From a bacterium (GTDB lineage Bacteria; Auribacterota; JABMQX01), in the NCBI GenBank assembly GCA_013203085.1, contig JABMQX010000344.1, positions 1-5,001 on the forward strand: DNA of 5,001 nucleotides, given 5' to 3'. The position numbers and the translations under genes were made by a program. Positions within the stretch are counted from its first letter, which is position 1, and every line of letters begins with the position of its first letter. The notes under the pieces are model-generated. The model saw only the letters and a program-made list of their open reading frames with translations. It ran no database searches and was not told the origin of the DNA. Below are positions 3,533 to 5,001 of the stretch, one piece after another.

Positions 3533-5001
3533 ATTCTCTGAATCTCCTCTTCGTTGGAAAGCTGACGGAGTCCCGCCTTGGGCGGGATTGCGACGTCGTC
3601 GCGTTCGCGAGACTGTTTCTCCTTCGCACGAAATCTCCACATCAAAGCAGCCCCCGCAAGAAAAACCGCTGCGGCCGCCACGAGCAAAAGCCAGGGCAAA
3701 TGGGCCTTTCCGTCAAACCAATCGGCGGCATTTTCCCCCAGACCAATTTCCTTAAAGAAGGCCACGCCTTCGGCGTGGTAGTAAATGAGGGCTAAGCCGA
3801 CGAAGTTGTTCGCCAGATGAAACAGCATCCCGGGGAAGATGGAACGGGAATAGACGACAAGGAAGGCAATCACCACGCCCAGAAAAGCCGCCGGAAGCAT
3901 GCGAAAAATGAAAAAGTGAAACAGACCGAAAAGCATGCCGTTGAGGAGAATCCTCGCCCAGCGAGAGAATCTGTCGAGTCCCGCGAGGACGAATCCTCGA
4001 AACATTATCTCCTCGCAAACGGCGGGGGAGACTGCCAGAGCAAGGACAGCCAACCAGAAATCACCCTCCTTCAAGCTGGCTGACATCTTCTCCGATAACT
4101 CCACCGGCGCAGGAATAAAATGCCTTTGAAGGATGGCAAGCTCCAGCAGAAGGAAGAAGCTGCCTCCATAGAGAAGAAGGATGGCAAAAATGTGTACGGG
4201 GCGAAATCCCCTTAAACTGAATGTGTTGCGAAAGTCAACTTTGAGGTACCTGGCAAAGAGGACCACTGGCAGGAGGATCAATAGCCATTGGGAGAACATG
4301 GTCCCCCAGGCAAAATCGGTCCCGCTGCTCGAAGCCCTCTGGAAAACGGGCGAGATGTAGTAGAAGAGGATGAAGACAAGTGCGCATACGAAAATCCCTT
4401 CCCCGAGTGAGGGTTTCAGCTTTGCTCTGAGAAAACGTCTCCGAACAAAGAGTGCGAAGGGCTTCTCCAGAGAAAAGAGGGCATTTTCGTCCCGAAAGAG
4501 CTTGACCGCGCCGCGAAGTGCAATAGCCGCATAAAGGCTGGTGGAAACGAAAACCAGAAAGATATGTCTCGCGTGATAGACGCCTTCCATTAGTTCCCTG
4601 AAGAAAAGGGACATGTTGATCACGGGCACTAAACAGAGGAAGTCGTTCAGCTCGAAACTTCGCTGAGCGGACATCATGGCGGGGATGAGACACAATAGAT
4701 AGATCGGAGTGACGTAGTTCTGCGCCTCCCTGAAGGTGCGGGCGTAAGTCGAAACGGCCATCATCAAAGCACTGAAAAGAACAGCCAGAGGAACAAGGGA
4801 AAGCAGAACCAGGACTACGCCGGTGAAAGGGACAATGGATTCGGAGAAGGCTCCCAGGACGTGAACGAACGCCAGGCTCATGGCGATAAGGTTGAGGAGC
4901 CCTGTAACGATGCAGATCGTGAAAACCGACATGAACTTCCCGTAGACAATCTCGTCGCGTCCGGCAGGGGAGGCAAGGATTGTCTCAATTGTCCCCCGTT
5001 C
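3529..5001 (-). CDS. ABC-2-type permease fused to CPBP intramembrane protease (5' end outside window)
   Basis: The frame runs to the right edge, so the protein begins beyond the window; the ATG at 4932 is internal. The first visible residues, ERGTIETILASPAGRDEIVYGKF, match the cytoplasmic 'ERGTxETLLxxPxxRxEIxxGK' loop of NatB-like ABC-2 permeases, followed by about five membrane helices (fragment residues 28-165). After a charged linker comes a CPBP (Abi/Rce1-like) domain with its three motifs: EEIMFR (E330, E331, R335), FGLFH (F358, H362) and FHLANN (H395, N399). These are the residues expected for a glutamate-type intramembrane protease. ABC-permease/CPBP fusions are known in several bacterial phyla; the role is unclear, probably export or processing of a lipid, peptide or ion substrate. 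An ATPase gene would be expected upstream, outside the window. Two palindromes are read in frame, in the loop after motif 3 (HAEGV, residues 409-413) and in the C-terminal tail (PPKAG). The stop overlaps the site-2 protease start by four bases. Confidence 0.9.
   Translation of the reverse strand, partial: ERGTIETILASPAGRDEIVYGKFMSVFTICIVTGLLNLIAMSLAFVHVLGAFSESIVPFTGVVLVLLSLVPLAVLFSALMMAVSTYARTFREAQNYVTPIYLLCLIPAMMSAQRSFELNDFLCLVPVINMSLFFRELMEGVYHARHIFLVFVSTSLYAAIALRGAVKLFRDENALFSLEKPFALFVRRRFLRAKLKPSLGEGIFVCALVFILFYYISPVFQRASSSGTDFAWGTMFSQWLLILLPVVLFARYLKVDFRNTFSLRGFRPVHIFAILLLYGGSFFLLLELAILQRHFIPAPVELSEKMSASLKEGDFWLAVLALAVSPAVCEEIMFRGFVLAGLDRFSRWARILLNGMLFGLFHFFIFRMLPAAFLGVVIAFLVVYSRSIFPGMLFHLANNFVGLALIYYHAEGVAFFKEIGLGENAADWFDGKAHLPWLLLVAAAAVFLAGAALMWRFRAKEKQSRERDDVAIPPKAGLRQLSNEEEIQRI
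3543..3550 (-). promoter_or_regulatory. Ribosome binding site of the site-2 protease gene
   Basis: On the minus strand AGAGGAGA precedes the ATG at 3532, with about 11 bases between AGGAG and the start, a little long. It lies within the last codons of the permease/CPBP gene. Together with the ATGA overlap it supports coupled translation and decides against the longer start at 3640. Confidence 0.6.
3571..3587. repeat. 17-bp palindrome in the 3' end of the permease/CPBP gene (TCCCGCC-TTG-GGCGGGA)
   Basis: Perfect 7-base arms identical to those at 1650-1666, also preceded on the plus strand by GGAG. On the minus strand it encodes IPPKAG in the hydrophilic C-terminal tail after the last membrane helix, in the same phase as the PPKAG end of the alkyltransferase. 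It lies about 40 bases before the site-2 protease start, so a hairpin here could affect coupled translation. Confidence 0.72.
3762..3778. repeat. 17-bp palindrome inside the permease/CPBP gene (CCACGCC-TTC-GGCGTGG)
   Basis: Perfect 7-base arms with a 3-base loop. On the minus strand it reads CCACGCC-GAA-GGCGTGG and encodes HAEGV between the third CPBP motif helix and the last membrane helix, a position expected to be a loop. It matches the intergenic palindrome at 995-1011 in 16 of 17 bases. Confidence 0.7.

Noticed and set aside
3533..3640. Longer site-2 protease starting at 3640
   Set aside because: The extension is the end of the neighbouring gene read in another frame; the ATGA overlap start gives the normal family length.

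Overview
The window suggests a Gram-negative bacterium. It encodes an exported beta-barrel-type outer-membrane protein that ends in an aromatic residue, polytopic inner-membrane proteases, and a heparinase II/III-type polysaccharide lyase. Base composition is moderate, slightly GC-rich by eye. The intergenic regions are full of short palindromes and dispersed repeats, as often seen in environmental genomes of little-cultivated phyla. I cannot place it taxonomically from sequence alone.

Layout, left to right. (1) 1-945, plus strand: the C-terminal part of a heparinase II/III-family protein, cut by the left edge. (2) 946-1123: repeat-rich spacer with one copy of a direct repeat and two 17-bp palindromes. 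(3) 1124-1669, plus: an O6-alkylguanine-DNA alkyltransferase (Ogt/MGMT type) with an intact PCHRV active site. (4) 1670-1882: a second repeat-rich spacer with an imperfect palindrome, the second direct-repeat copy and a hairpin plus 9-bp tandem repeat, ending in a strong ribosome binding site. (5) 1883-2677, plus: a secreted 264-residue outer-membrane beta-barrel protein resembling TorF-type putative porins. (6) 2678-2860: short spacer between converging genes. (7) 2861-3532, minus: a site-2-type zinc metalloprotease (M50). (8) 3529-5001, minus, cut by the right edge: an ABC-2-type permease fused to a CPBP (Rce1-like) intramembrane protease.

The two minus-strand genes form an operon with a 4-base ATGA stop/start overlap, so an ABC exporter-type permease, a CPBP protease domain and an S2P-like protease are translated together. 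The three plus-strand genes show no functional link and are separated by repeat-rich spacers.

The most interesting pattern is a set of about six 17-bp palindromes, each with 7-bp arms and a 3-base loop. They occur both between genes and in frame inside genes (twice in the alkyltransferase, twice in the permease/CPBP protein), where they add short peptides such as PPKAG or HAEGV at linkers, loops and C-termini. This resembles a small mobile or spreading palindromic element that tolerates coding regions. I see no defence system, CRISPR array, RNA gene or complete insertion sequence.
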